Source of the DNA: Arthrobacter sp. Soil764
GTDB lineage: Bacteria; Actinomycetota; Actinomycetes; Actinomycetales; Micrococcaceae
Length of the DNA: 64,000 nt
Reading direction: 5' to 3'
NCBI RefSeq assembly: GCF_001428075.1
Contig: NZ_LMSI01000006.1
Coordinates: 1 to 64,000, forward strand
In this document: positions 51,393-60,143 of the stretch, piece by piece
How positions within the stretch are numbered: the stretch's first letter is position 1
Layout of the letters: the number at the start of each line of letters is the position of its first letter
Program-made: the position numbers and the translations under genes
Notes under the pieces: generated by a model
The model's input: only the letters and a program-made list of their open reading frames with translations
The model's database searches: none
Told to the model about the DNA's origin: nothing

Positions 51393-52898
51393 ATGGTTGC
51401 ACCGCTGCTGGAACTGCAGAACATCGCGAAGTCATTCCCGGGCGTCCGCGCTCTGAACGATGTCAGCTTCACCTTGGAGCGCGGAGAAATCTGCACGTTG
51501 GCCGGGGAAAACGGCGCCGGAAAAAGTACACTGCTCGCCATTCTGGGCGGTTCCCTTGTTCCCGATCACGGGGCCGTCCTTATCGACGGCACCCAGCGGC
51601 AGCACTTCACCCCCCGCCAGGCACTGGCCGACGGGGTGAGGATCGCCCATCAGGAACCGGCCATCGTCCCACAGCTGACTGTGGAGCAGAATCTCGTACT
51701 AGGCCGCTCCTCCCGAGAACGTCGGGATGCTGGCGCTGATATCGACCAGGCGCTGGCCGACGTCGCCCAAATGGGGTTTCCCCTCCACGCCAAAGCCTCC
51801 GTAAGGGGGCTAAGCCCGGCACAACGCCACGCCCTGACCATCGCCCGGGCACTGGCCTTCGGCGCGAAAATCGTAGCGCTCGATGAACCTACAACCAGCA
51901 TGCTGGAACACAACGTTGAAGGCGTCCTGAACCGTGTCCGGGAGATCGCCCACACTCGCGGTGTTGGCATCATCTACGTCTCGCACAAAATGCCAGAAGT
52001 CATGAGTGTTTCGGACAAGGTCGTGGTCCTGCGAGACGGAACCGTCAATTACACCCGGCCGATCAGGGAGACATCTGAACAGGACATAGTAAGGAACATG
52101 GTTGGCAGGGAGTTGCTGTCGTTCAAGCGGCAGCACCCCGTACGATCTGACGCCCCGGTCTTGTTTTCGGCTTCGGAAGTCAGCCATCCGACCGGGGGAG
52201 GGCCGCTGTCGCTGGACGTCCGGGCAGGCGAGGTTCTGGGCATCGCCGGCTTGGTCGGCTCAGGCCGCACTGAGTTTCTGCGGGCAATCATCAGGGCCGA
52301 CAAGGGCAGTACCGGGGTGGTGAGTATCGATGGGAAAAACCGCAAAATCCGCTCGCCTCGAGACAGTAGAAACGCCGGCATTGCCTTCATCCCCGAAGAA
52401 CGCAAACACCAAGGCCTGGTCCTGCAGGTCCCTGCCTACTTCAACGTCGCCCTCACCGCTGACCGGCAGTTCAACGGGTTTGGCCCGTTCATTAGCCTGC
52501 GAAAACAGGTCGCGGCAGCCGAAGAGGCGGCAGCTCGGATGTCATTGCGCCCAGCCAATGTCCGGCTCAACGCCCGCCAATTTTCAGGCGGCAACCAGCA
52601 AAAAATTGTCATCGCCAAATGGACCTGGCGCAACACCAAAGTGTTCCTGTTCGATGAACCCACGAAGGGCGTGGACGTCGGCGGCAAGGTCGAAATCTAC
52701 GAACTCATCGATGCTTTGGCCAACGCCGGAAGCGCCGTGATCGTGGTCTCCTCCGACCTTCCGGAAATCATCTCCCTCAGCGACCGGGTCAAAGTCATGC
52801 GGCAGGGTCAGTTCGTCTCCGAGCACACGGGCGACGACATCAACGAACACAGTCTTGTGGCCAACGCCATGGGCATCGCAGAAAGAACTACGACATGA
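51393..52898 (+). CDS. Sugar ABC transporter ATPase with two ATPase domains (RbsA/XylG type)
   Basis: A 501-residue protein. The first domain has Walker A GENGAGKS (residues 38-45), signature in RGLSPAQRHALTIARAL, and Walker B IVALDEPT. The second has the degenerate P-loop GLVGSGRTEFL and FSGGNQQKIVIAKW with VFLFDEPTKGVDVGGK, the usual asymmetry of this family. FIPEERKHQGLVL is also diagnostic. It powers uptake through the adjacent permease. The start has a weak ribosome binding site, 20 bases after the binding-protein stop. Its end overlaps the permease start by four bases. Confidence 0.93.
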   Translation: MVAPLLELQNIAKSFPGVRALNDVSFTLERGEICTLAGENGAGKSTLLAILGGSLVPDHGAVLIDGTQRQHFTPRQALADGVRIAHQEPAIVPQLTVEQNLVLGRSSRERRDAGADIDQALADVAQMGFPLHAKASVRGLSPAQRHALTIARALAFGAKIVALDEPTTSMLEHNVEGVLNRVREIAHTRGVGIIYVSHKMPEVMSVSDKVVVLRDGTVNYTRPIRETSEQDIVRNMVGRELLSFKRQHPVRSDAPVLFSASEVSHPTGGGPLSLDVRAGEVLGIAGLVGSGRTEFLRAIIRADKGSTGVVSIDGKNRKIRSPRDSRNAGIAFIPEERKHQGLVLQVPAYFNVALTADRQFNGFGPFISLRKQVAAAEEAAARMSLRPANVRLNARQFSGGNQQKIVIAKWTWRNTKVFLFDEPTKGVDVGGKVEIYELIDALANAGSAVIVVSSDLPEIISLSDRVKVMRQGQFVSEHTGDDINEHSLVANAMGIAERTTT

Positions 52899-53974
52899 GC
52901 CAGCCAACCCTGCCCAAGAAAGACCAGGCCGAAGACAGCGGAAACAACGCGATGAACCGACGGCCCTACGCTACAGCCATCAAAAAATCACGCACCCGGC
53001 CGGTACTTAACCTCCAGGCACTCGGAATCTACATCGCTGCAATTGTCATCTTCCTCATCTTCGGGTTGCTGAACCCCAACTTCCTCACCTCCGGCAACCT
53101 CCGGGACATCGCCATCTCCGCGAGCGTCAACGCCATCATCGGGCTCGGGATCACGTTCGTCATCATCACCGGCGGCATCGACCTCGCCGTCGGTTCCATC
53201 GCAAGTTTTGTCGGTATCGTATCCGCCACCCTCATGGTCAATGCAGGGACCTCACCCTTCCTCGCCCTGCTGGCCGGCATTGCACTGGGCCTGGTCTGCG
53301 GTGCCATCAACGGCCTGCTCATCACCAAACTCAAGCTGCCGCCATTCATCGCCACGCTCGGAACGATGAGCATTTATCAGGGCTGCGCATACGTCGTCAC
53401 CAATGGTCGGCCTGTCTACAACGTCCCCAAGGACTTTGTCTTCATGCTCAACAGCTATGTAGGCGGTATCCCTGTCGCAGTCATCCTCGTAGCAGTCCTC
53501 GCCGTGCTCTGCTGGCTGCTGCTCCGTCGAACGGTGTTCGGACAGAACGTCATAGCCACCGGTGGCAGCGAAGAGACCGCCTGGCTCTCGGGTGTTCGCG
53601 TCGACAGGGTGAAAATCGCTGTTTACGCACTCTCCGGCGTACTCGCCGGAGTCGGCGGCCTAGTCATCGTCGCCCGCATCAATGCTGCCCAGACCGACGC
53701 AGGAAGCCCGTACCTTCTCACGGCGATCGCCTCAGCCGTTATCGGCGGAGCCAACCTCATGGGCGGCGAAGGACGGATCGCAGGAACCTTGGTCGGCGCC
53801 CTGATCCTCGGAGCGCTCACCAACGGTTTGGTGCTGCTCAACGTCCCCAGCTTTTACGAACAGATCGTCACCGGTCTCGTCGTCGTCATTGCTGTCGCCC
53901 TGGACCAAGGCAGCAAGGGATGGCCACTGTTGAAGAAGAAGAAGCTAGAACCACAGAAGGAAGCCGTTGCATGA
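52895..53974 (+). CDS. Sugar ABC transporter permease (RbsC type)
   Basis: A 359-residue membrane protein with about eight to ten hydrophobic segments. Diagnostic segments are NLRDIAISASVNAIIGLGITFVIITGGIDLAVGSI, KLKLPPFIATLGTMSIYQGCAYVVTNGRPVYN, FGQNVIATGGSEETAWLSGVRVDRVKIAVYALSGVLAGVGGLVIVARI and IASAVIGGANLMGGEGRIAGTLVGALILGALTNGLVLLNV. It is the only permease of the system, so it probably acts as a homodimer. The N-terminal 35 residues are charged and cytoplasmic, and the C-terminus ends with a lysine-rich tail. Confidence 0.93.
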   Translation: MSQPTLPKKDQAEDSGNNAMNRRPYATAIKKSRTRPVLNLQALGIYIAAIVIFLIFGLLNPNFLTSGNLRDIAISASVNAIIGLGITFVIITGGIDLAVGSIASFVGIVSATLMVNAGTSPFLALLAGIALGLVCGAINGLLITKLKLPPFIATLGTMSIYQGCAYVVTNGRPVYNVPKDFVFMLNSYVGGIPVAVILVAVLAVLCWLLLRRTVFGQNVIATGGSEETAWLSGVRVDRVKIAVYALSGVLAGVGGLVIVARINAAQTDAGSPYLLTAIASAVIGGANLMGGEGRIAGTLVGALILGALTNGLVLLNVPSFYEQIVTGLVVVIAVALDQGSKGWPLLKKKKLEPQKEAVA

Positions 53975-54113
53975 CCCAGCGTCGCCCTGACTGACTGCGG
54001 AAGACACCTATCCAAATTTGACCAAAGCCGGTAACGGCGGCAGCCGAACAGCGCTGCCGCCGTTACCGGCTCGCCGGTCCCACACAAGCGGCACGCAGCC
54101 ACAGGAGGTGCCC

Positions 54114-55025
54114 GTGCTGAATTTCGGAATTATCGACGCCCACCACCACCTTTGCGACTTCTCCCGCTCCTACCCATGGCTTCAAAGACCGGCGGGACCG
54201 TTTCGCTACCACGGAGACGACCGCCCGCTGAGGCGGGACTACTTCCTGGATGATTATCTGGCCGACACCCGGGAATTCGAGTTGTTCGGTTCCGTCCATA
54301 TTGAGAATGGCGCCGCGGATCCGCTCTGGGAAGCGGAGTGGATCCAGAACGTGCATGACAGTTGCGGCCTGCCCTCGGTCCAGGTAGCCAAAGCTTCACT
54401 GGCCGATCCGGAAGTGCTGCCCAGACTTGAACAGCTTGCCTCCATCCCATCCGTGCGCGGAATAAGGGACATCCTCAACTGGCACCCCGACCCCCGCTAC
54501 ACCCATACGTCCCGCCCGGACCTAATCACCGACCCCTACTGGCTGGAGGGATTCTCTCAGCTGGCTTCCCTGGGCCTTTCCTTCGACCTTCAGGTCTTCC
54601 CTGACCAACTGGACCAGGCCGCGCAACTGGCTGCCAACCATCCGGACACAACCATCATCCTGGACCACGCGGCGATGCCGGTTCAGCGTGATCGGGCCTC
54701 CCTCGGGGAATGGCATGCCGGCATGGAAAAATTGGCGAAGCAGCCAAACGTCGTCACCAAGATCTCCGCGCTGGGAACCAACGACCACTCCTGGACGACG
54801 GCTTCTATCCGGCCAATCATCCTGGAAACCATCGAAGTCTTCGGCCCGTCCCGCACAATGTTCGGAAGCAACTTCCCCGTGGACAGCCTCTACTCCAGCT
54901 TCACCGAGCTCTATCGTGCCTTCGACGACGTGACCGCCGGCATGACAGATGGCGAACGCCGAGATCTCTTTGCCGAAACAGCAAGGAAAACCTACAGAAT
55001 CGAGACCTCCTTGCCAGCTAACTAG
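54114..55025 (+). CDS. Amidohydrolase_2-family hydrolase (lactonase-like)
   Basis: A 303-residue TIM-barrel hydrolase. Metal-binding residues are seen in IIDAHHHLCDF (residues 6-16), TTIILDHAAMP (His near 183) and RTMFGSNFPVDS (Asp near 258). Members of this family next to sugar transporters often hydrolyse sugar lactones, for example in fucose or rhamnose breakdown. Here it ends the operon of isomerase, kinase and sugar importer, so lactone hydrolysis is plausible but unproven. The GTG at 54114 has AGGAGGTG 5 bases upstream; a longer reading of 32 codons is rejected for that reason. Confidence 0.85.
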   Translation: MLNFGIIDAHHHLCDFSRSYPWLQRPAGPFRYHGDDRPLRRDYFLDDYLADTREFELFGSVHIENGAADPLWEAEWIQNVHDSCGLPSVQVAKASLADPEVLPRLEQLASIPSVRGIRDILNWHPDPRYTHTSRPDLITDPYWLEGFSQLASLGLSFDLQVFPDQLDQAAQLAANHPDTTIILDHAAMPVQRDRASLGEWHAGMEKLAKQPNVVTKISALGTNDHSWTTASIRPIILETIEVFGPSRTMFGSNFPVDSLYSSFTELYRAFDDVTAGMTDGERRDLFAETARKTYRIETSLPAN

Positions 55026-55380
55026 GCGCTAGGGCATTCGCTGCGATATCAGGCTTGAGTGCACTGCAGCTACCAAGGCACACCGGGAGCTACCCATGAG
55101 CATGATAGTTAGAAATCTGATTCAAGAGATGGTCGAGCGAGGAGACCTAGCTCTTGATCACGCGAGGATCTCCGGAGAATCACTTCCGTCAACCTGCCTG
55201 GGCCGGATAAACCCTGTCTGCTGGATCAGCGGCGGGAACTGGTGGGCGGTTGCGATCTGTCCATGGCTGGCGTCAATTCAGGTTTTCCATGGCTGGAGAT
55301 CGTGAGCCGTTGGGATAGCTGCCTGGCAGCATCAGACCAATTTCGGCGCCTCTGGAATCAGGGAGGAGTCGTGTGTCAGC
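55026..55380. other. Intergenic region without a supported gene
   Basis: A 69-codon plus-strand frame at 55096-55305 has no ribosome binding site (GGGAGC is 6 bases upstream but the product looks unlike any protein family) and odd composition at its end, so I do not call it. No terminator-quality hairpin follows the amidohydrolase gene. Composition is less GC-rich than its neighbours. It may be remnant DNA. Confidence 0.4.
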
Positions 55381-55689
55381 TTAGATGTAGCTGGGCGGGA
55401 CACTCATGATCTCCTGTGCAGCGAAGGTTGCTGAGATGCCTATCTGCATGTGGTCCCGGCCCTCGGGCTTATGCCGGATGGCCTGTGCAGCTACGGTCAG
55501 TCAGCGGACGCCGAAGTCGCTGTCAACATACGAGCCCGGGCGCTTTTCGGGGCCATGCTGGCAATTGCACCCACCATCCAGCTGCAGCCGAACGGTCACC
55601 GGACCCGATGCTTCGAGCCGGATGTCGACATGCTCCTGCCCGTTGCTGCTAAGGCGGAGAATTGATTCTTGGTCGGTGAGAAGGGTCAT
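55381..55689 (-). pseudogene. Small gene with in-frame TGA, downstream of fdhA
   Basis: On the minus strand an ATG at 55689 (AAAGG 10 bases before it) opens a frame MTLLTDQESILRLSSNGQE... of 62 codons, stopped by TGA at 55501-55503. The same frame then stays open for 39 more codons (LTVAAQAIRHKPEGRDHMQIG... to AAQEIMSVPPSYI) and ends with TAA at 55381. The part after the TGA looks like genuine protein. Either the first 62 codons form a small protein, or the gene carries a nonsense mutation. Selenocysteine insertion is possible in principle but I see no convincing stem-loop. The product is unknown. It lies 90 bases after fdhA on the same strand. Confidence 0.4.
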
Positions 55690-55779
55690 CTGATTACCTT
55701 TGCTGATATTTGGAGAGTGGATGCGCACCGGTGGCACGGGCCCTGAATGCCCGTGCCATCCGGGCGGGTTGCTGCGGTT

Positions 55780-56997
55780 CTACGCCGCGACGTAACCGTT
55801 CGGGTTCAGCACGAACTTCGTTGCCGAACCGGCATCAAATTCGGCGTAACCGCGCGGTGCGTCCTCAAGTGGGATCGCTGTGGCGTTTACTGCCTTGGCG
55901 ATCTGGACCTTGTCGTGCAGGATGGCCATCATCAGCTGGCGGTTGTACGACATCACGGGGCACTGTCCAGTTGTAAACGACAGGGACTTTGCCCATCCGG
56001 TGCCCAAGGACAGCGACAGGGAGCCGCGCTTTGCTGCCTCGTCAATTCCACCGGGGTCGCCGGTGACATAGAGGCCTGGGATGCCAAGGGCCCCGCCTGC
56101 GGCGGTGATGTCCATGAGCGAGTTCAGCACGGTGGCGGGGGCCTCGTGGGAGGCGTCCTTGCCGTGACCGCGGGCTTCGAACCCTACGGCGTCCACGCCG
56201 CAATCCACTTCGGGGACGCCGAGGATTTGCTCGATCTGGTCCTTTGGATCGCCCTTGGTGACGTTCACCGTTTCACAGCCGAAGGAGCGGGCCTGAGCCA
56301 GCCGGTCTTCATTCATGTCACCGACAATCACCACGGCTGCACCGAGCAGCTGTGCGCCGACCGCGGCCGCGAGGCCCACCGGGCCGGCACCGGCAATGTA
56401 GACGGTGGATCCGACGCCCACTCCGGCGGTAACGGCGCCGTGAAAGCCTGTGGGGAAGATGTCGGAAAGCATGGTCAGGTCCATGATCTTTTCCAGCGCC
56501 TGGTCGCGGTCCGGGAACCTGAGCAGGTTCCAGTCGGCATAGGGGACCAGCACGTATTCGGCTTGGCCGCCCACCCAGCCGCCCATATCCACGTAACCGT
56601 AGGCGCTGCCCGGGCGGTCAGGGTTGACGTTCAGGCAGATGCCCGTCTTGCGCTCCTTGCAGTTCCGGCAACGGCCGCAGGAGATGTTGAAAGGCACAGA
56701 GACAATGTCTCCCACCTTGATGAACTCAACATCCGGACCGACCTCCACCACTTCGCCGGTGATTTCATGGCCAAGGACGAGGTCCTTAGGCGCCGTGGTC
56801 CGGCCCCTGACCATGTGCTGGTCCGAGCCGCAGATATTGGTGGTCACCGTGCGGAGGATGGCGCCGTGGGGTACTTTTCGGCCCACATTGGCGGGATTGA
56901 CGCCAGGCCCATCCTTGAGTTCGAACGTCGGGTAGTCGGTGGTGATGATTTCGACGACGCCGGGTTCTTTGTAGGCAACGGCTCTGTTTCCTGACAT
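55780..56997 (-). CDS. fdhA: Glutathione-independent formaldehyde dehydrogenase
   Basis: A 405-residue zinc-dependent medium-chain dehydrogenase. Catalytic zinc ligands are C56 (TTNICGSDQH) and H77 (GHE); structural zinc cysteines lie in CGRCRNCKERKTGIC (107-121). The Rossmann motif is IAGAGPVGLAAAVGAQLLG. The segment MDLTMLSDIFPTGFHGAVTAGVGVGSTVYI and the insertion GFEARGHGKDASHEAPATVLN are typical of the Pseudomonas putida formaldehyde dismutase/dehydrogenase group, which has about 399 residues. It oxidises formaldehyde to formate with NAD+ tightly bound. The ATG at 56997 has AAAGGAG 7 bases upstream. A perfect 16-bp palindrome lies 64 bases before the start. Confidence 0.92.
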   Translation of the reverse strand: MSGNRAVAYKEPGVVEIITTDYPTFELKDGPGVNPANVGRKVPHGAILRTVTTNICGSDQHMVRGRTTAPKDLVLGHEITGEVVEVGPDVEFIKVGDIVSVPFNISCGRCRNCKERKTGICLNVNPDRPGSAYGYVDMGGWVGGQAEYVLVPYADWNLLRFPDRDQALEKIMDLTMLSDIFPTGFHGAVTAGVGVGSTVYIAGAGPVGLAAAVGAQLLGAAVVIVGDMNEDRLAQARSFGCETVNVTKGDPKDQIEQILGVPEVDCGVDAVGFEARGHGKDASHEAPATVLNSLMDITAAGGALGIPGLYVTGDPGGIDEAAKRGSLSLSLGTGWAKSLSFTTGQCPVMSYNRQLMMAILHDKVQIAKAVNATAIPLEDAPRGYAEFDAGSATKFVLNPNGYVAA

Positions 56998-57317
56998 GGA
57001 CACTCCTTTTGGTAGGGGTACTTGGTGCCAGGCCTTCCATTCGGATGGCTTTGCAGTGGTCCTGCAACGTTGCAGGCGCTGCCCCATGGCCCGAGAGCGG
57101 TGCTTCGATAGGGATACCTCCCCAGGTTTCAGGCCACCGAAGCACCCTTCACGGGCATGGGACGGCTCTTTCTGCCTCTGATGTTGGAAGAGCTTGTAAG
57201 GATGAGACTAGGGTCACAGGAGCTGCAACAAAAGCGCGAGATTTTGAAGATAACCCTGCGGAATCTATGCATGATTCGTCACGCTCATAACTTTGCCACT
57301 AATTCTTGGCGGGGCAC
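56998..57317. other. Intergenic region upstream of fdhA
   Basis: These 320 bases separate fdhA from the end of the ECF transporter gene, both on the minus strand. The only clear signal is the 16-bp palindrome at 57061-57076. No gene, terminator or known RNA was seen in the rest, which is less GC-rich near 57180-57310. Confidence 0.5.
57061..57076. promoter_or_regulatory. Perfect 16-bp palindrome, candidate operator for fdhA
   Basis: CCTGCAACGTTGCAGG is identical on both strands and has the central CG usual for LacI-type and some TetR-type operators. It lies 64 bases before the fdhA start. The regulator is not in the window, or is one of the regulators described here with a different site. 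Confidence 0.55.
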
Positions 57318-60143
57318 TTAGACCCTAAGTTGCAGCCCGTCTTTGGCCTGTTCGGAGTGGGCCTTCGCAGCCTGCCCGCCCGCGCTGGAGACCGGCTTCA
57401 CCCGCCGGAGGGCGGCGAGGATGGCCCGGCCCACCACGGCGATGCCGATGACCGTAGTGACGGCCCGCAGGGTGTCCCAGCCCGCCGTCGAGGTCAGCAG
57501 TGAGTAGAGCAAGAAGCTGCTGAGGTTGGTGGCAAGCGGCGCGCCCGGCACATAAGAGATCCCGGTGCCGGCACCCACGGCGAAGGGCCAGAACCACAGG
57601 TTGGTCAGCAGCCCGAACAGGTACGACGCCACCACGCCGTATCCGGCCAGCATCCACAGTTCCGCCCTGCCACGCACCCGGCGGGGGAGCAGTCCGGCCC
57701 CCGCGCCCACCCACGCGCACGCGAAGATCTGGAACGGCGTCCAGGGCCCAACCCCGCCCCACAGCACGCTGGAGACGGCGATGGTGGCCGCACCGAGGAG
57801 CAGGCCGAAACGCGCACCGAACGCCCGGCCGGCCAGGATCAGCAGGATGAAGACGGCCTCCACGCCGCCGACGCCGGTGCTCGCCACCCGGACAGCGGAA
57901 CCGACGGCGGCGAGCACGCCGAGCAGCGCCACCGTATGTGCGGAACGCACCGAACCGTCCAGGGACACCACGACGGCGACCGCCGCCACGGGTGCGATGG
58001 CCAGCGCCGCGTAGGGAAGGGCAGCGGTGGCGTCCTGGGGCAGGGCGGCGGCGAGCAGCGGCCAGCAGAACGCCGCGAGGGCCAGCAGGTTTGCGGCAGC
58101 CAGGACGGCCAGCTCGACAGGACGCGGCATTCGGAGGCGGCGGGGCTTCACGGTGTCCCGGGGGTCGGGCTGCTCGTTGAGGGCTGCTCGCTGAGGCCTC
58201 GCTGCTGCCGGCCGGGGTGGGAGTAGAAGCGGTTCGGGGCTGATGAGTGGTTCGGCTGCCGGCGCTACACCGTCCCGCATCGGCAGGATCCGGGCGCCCA
58301 AGCCATGTGCGAACTCGAGGTCGTGGGTGGCGATCAGGACTGCCGTGCCGTCGTCAGCCGCCGCGCGGAGCGCCGCCGAGACGGCTGCCCGCGCCGTGGG
58401 ATCCAGGCCGCGCGTGGGCTCATCGATCAGCAGGACCGGCGGGCGGTCCATGGTCTGCAGCGCGATGGCAAGGATCCTGCGCTCGCCGGCAGAAAGGTCC
58501 CGGTGATGTTCGTGGCCGATGGGAATCTGAACGCCTCCGCGGAGCCGGGCCAGGCGTGAGGCCGCAAAGCCAGGGGCGATGTGTTCACCCTTCTTGCCGC
58601 GCGACAGGCGCCGCTCGGCCGCGCGGAGCTCCCCGGCAACGGTGTCCCTGGTGAACAGATCATCCGAGGCGTCCGGCACTAGGGCCACCCTGTCGCCGTC
58701 GACCTTGCCCTTAACAGCTCCGTCACCCAGGGCCAGCGCCACCAGGAGGGAGGACTTCCCGGCCCCGTTCGGCCCCACCAGGGCCACCACTTCGCCGCGG
58801 TGCAGGGCCAGGGAGGCATCGCGCACCAGCGGCTTGCCCTTGCGGTGCACGGCGAGGTATTCCGCGGTGAGCACGGGCGCAGAGTCCAGCACCTCCCGCG
58901 CAGGACCGGCATCGGGATGGCCAGGAGTCGCGGGTTCACTGCCCGGCACCAAGGCTCCGCCGTCGATGGTCCACCAGGAATCGGCAATAGGGGCGAGTGC
59001 TTCCGCGCGGTGCTCCGCCACGATGACGCAGACCCCTTCCTCCCGGGCCAGGGCGCTGAGCACGGTGATGACGCGTGCGCGTGCGGTGGCGTCAAGGTCG
59101 GCCAGGGGCTCGTCAGCCAGGAGCAGGCCCGGATGGTCCACGACGGCGGCGGCGATGGCTACCAACGTCGCCTCACCGGCCGAGAGGGCGCTGACGTTCC
59201 GGTCCAGCAACGCGGTGACCCCGATCCGCTCCGCTACCTCATCCACCCGCGCCTTCACAGCAGGGGCGGGTACGCCGCGCAGCTCAAGCGCCAGGCCAAT
59301 TTCGTCGCTGACCCGCGTGCTGGCGAAGGCGGCGCGGGGATTCTGCAGGACGACCCCAACAAGGCGGGCCGTATCCCTGGGCGGAATAGCAGCACGGTCC
59401 AGTCCGCCCACGTGCACCGTCCCGGAAACCTCCCCACCGTCAACGTGGGAGAGCAGGCCCGCGATACCCCGCAGGACGGTGGACTTGCCGGATCCCGTCG
59501 TCCCGGTGATGACCGTGACCGAGCCGCCCGGGGGCACGAACCCGTCAACCCTTATGCACGTGTCCCCAATCCGGAACCCGGCGTTCCGCACCAGGAGCGG
59601 CATGCCGCCGTCGAACCCTTGCGTCTGCGCCCCGCAGCTGCCGAAGCCGCGCAGCTCCAGGGCCGCGGCAACCCGGCCGGCGTGTTCCAGGGTGCGCTCC
59701 AGCACGGGCACCAGGGCGCGGGGTCCAAAGCGCTCGCCCCGCAAGCGGAACGCCAGGCGCACGGAGGCCGCGGCGTCGGCCAGTGCAGGGAGCGCCGCCC
59801 ACGCCACCACCAGCATCCTGGCCACGCCCTGCAGGGGGCCGCCGCGGGCCAGCCGGACGAAGCCCCGGGAAACATCCACCCAGGCATTGAGCAGGCCGAA
59901 GCCGAGGATCGTGGCGGCGATGGGCAGGGCGGACAGGACTGCCGCCCAGAGGCCGGGCAAGGTGACCGGGCCGAGGAAAACTACATGGGCATAGGGGGCG
60001 GGAAGGCGCAGCGGCGGCAGGTCGAGCAGGATGGGGCTGCCAGTGCCCGCCCCGTTAAAAAGGACGCGGTAGACGACCCGCGCCGCGATGAACACAACGG
60101 CGAGGACTGCCGCTGCGCGCAACGGCGCGGGCCGGAAGGTCAT
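57318..60143 (-). CDS. All-in-one ECF transporter: T, A, A and S modules in one polypeptide
   Basis: A 941-residue protein. Residues 1-180 are an EcfT/CbiQ-like membrane module with the coupling motif ALELRGFG near 161-168. Two ATPase domains follow: Walker A GTTGSGKS (214-221), signature LSAGE (320-324) and LLLADEP; then Walker A GPNGAGKS (457-464), LSAGE (550-554) and VLLIDEP. After a linker, residues about 675-915 form an S-component with six hydrophobic segments (AVRVASTGVGGVEAVFILLILAGRAFGARFGLLLGAATI, WTPFQIFACAWVGAGAGLLPR). ECF systems import vitamins or metal ions with the S-component as binder. The substrate is not clear from sequence. The ATG at 60143 overlaps the lipoprotein stop (ATGA); a much longer reading runs antisense-like through that gene and is rejected. 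Confidence 0.85.
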   Translation of the reverse strand: MTFRPAPLRAAAVLAVVFIAARVVYRVLFNGAGTGSPILLDLPPLRLPAPYAHVVFLGPVTLPGLWAAVLSALPIAATILGFGLLNAWVDVSRGFVRLARGGPLQGVARMLVVAWAALPALADAAASVRLAFRLRGERFGPRALVPVLERTLEHAGRVAAALELRGFGSCGAQTQGFDGGMPLLVRNAGFRIGDTCIRVDGFVPPGGSVTVITGTTGSGKSTVLRGIAGLLSHVDGGEVSGTVHVGGLDRAAIPPRDTARLVGVVLQNPRAAFASTRVSDEIGLALELRGVPAPAVKARVDEVAERIGVTALLDRNVSALSAGEATLVAIAAAVVDHPGLLLADEPLADLDATARARVITVLSALAREEGVCVIVAEHRAEALAPIADSWWTIDGGALVPGSEPATPGHPDAGPAREVLDSAPVLTAEYLAVHRKGKPLVRDASLALHRGEVVALVGPNGAGKSSLLVALALGDGAVKGKVDGDRVALVPDASDDLFTRDTVAGELRAAERRLSRGKKGEHIAPGFAASRLARLRGGVQIPIGHEHHRDLSAGERRILAIALQTMDRPPVLLIDEPTRGLDPTARAAVSAALRAAADDGTAVLIATHDLEFAHGLGARILPMRDGVAPAAEPLISPEPLLLPPRPAAARPQRAALNEQPDPRDTVKPRRLRMPRPVELAVLAAANLLALAAFCWPLLAAALPQDATAALPYAALAIAPVAAVAVVVSLDGSVRSAHTVALLGVLAAVGSAVRVASTGVGGVEAVFILLILAGRAFGARFGLLLGAATIAVSSVLWGGVGPWTPFQIFACAWVGAGAGLLPRRVRGRAELWMLAGYGVVASYLFGLLTNLWFWPFAVGAGTGISYVPGAPLATNLSSFLLYSLLTSTAGWDTLRAVTTVIGIAVVGRAILAALRRVKPVSSAGGQAAKAHSEQAKDGLQLRV

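Noticed and set aside
55096..55305. 69-codon plus-strand frame after the amidohydrolase gene
   Set aside because: Protein-like at its start but ends in atypical sequence, no clear signal or partner gene; not enough support.
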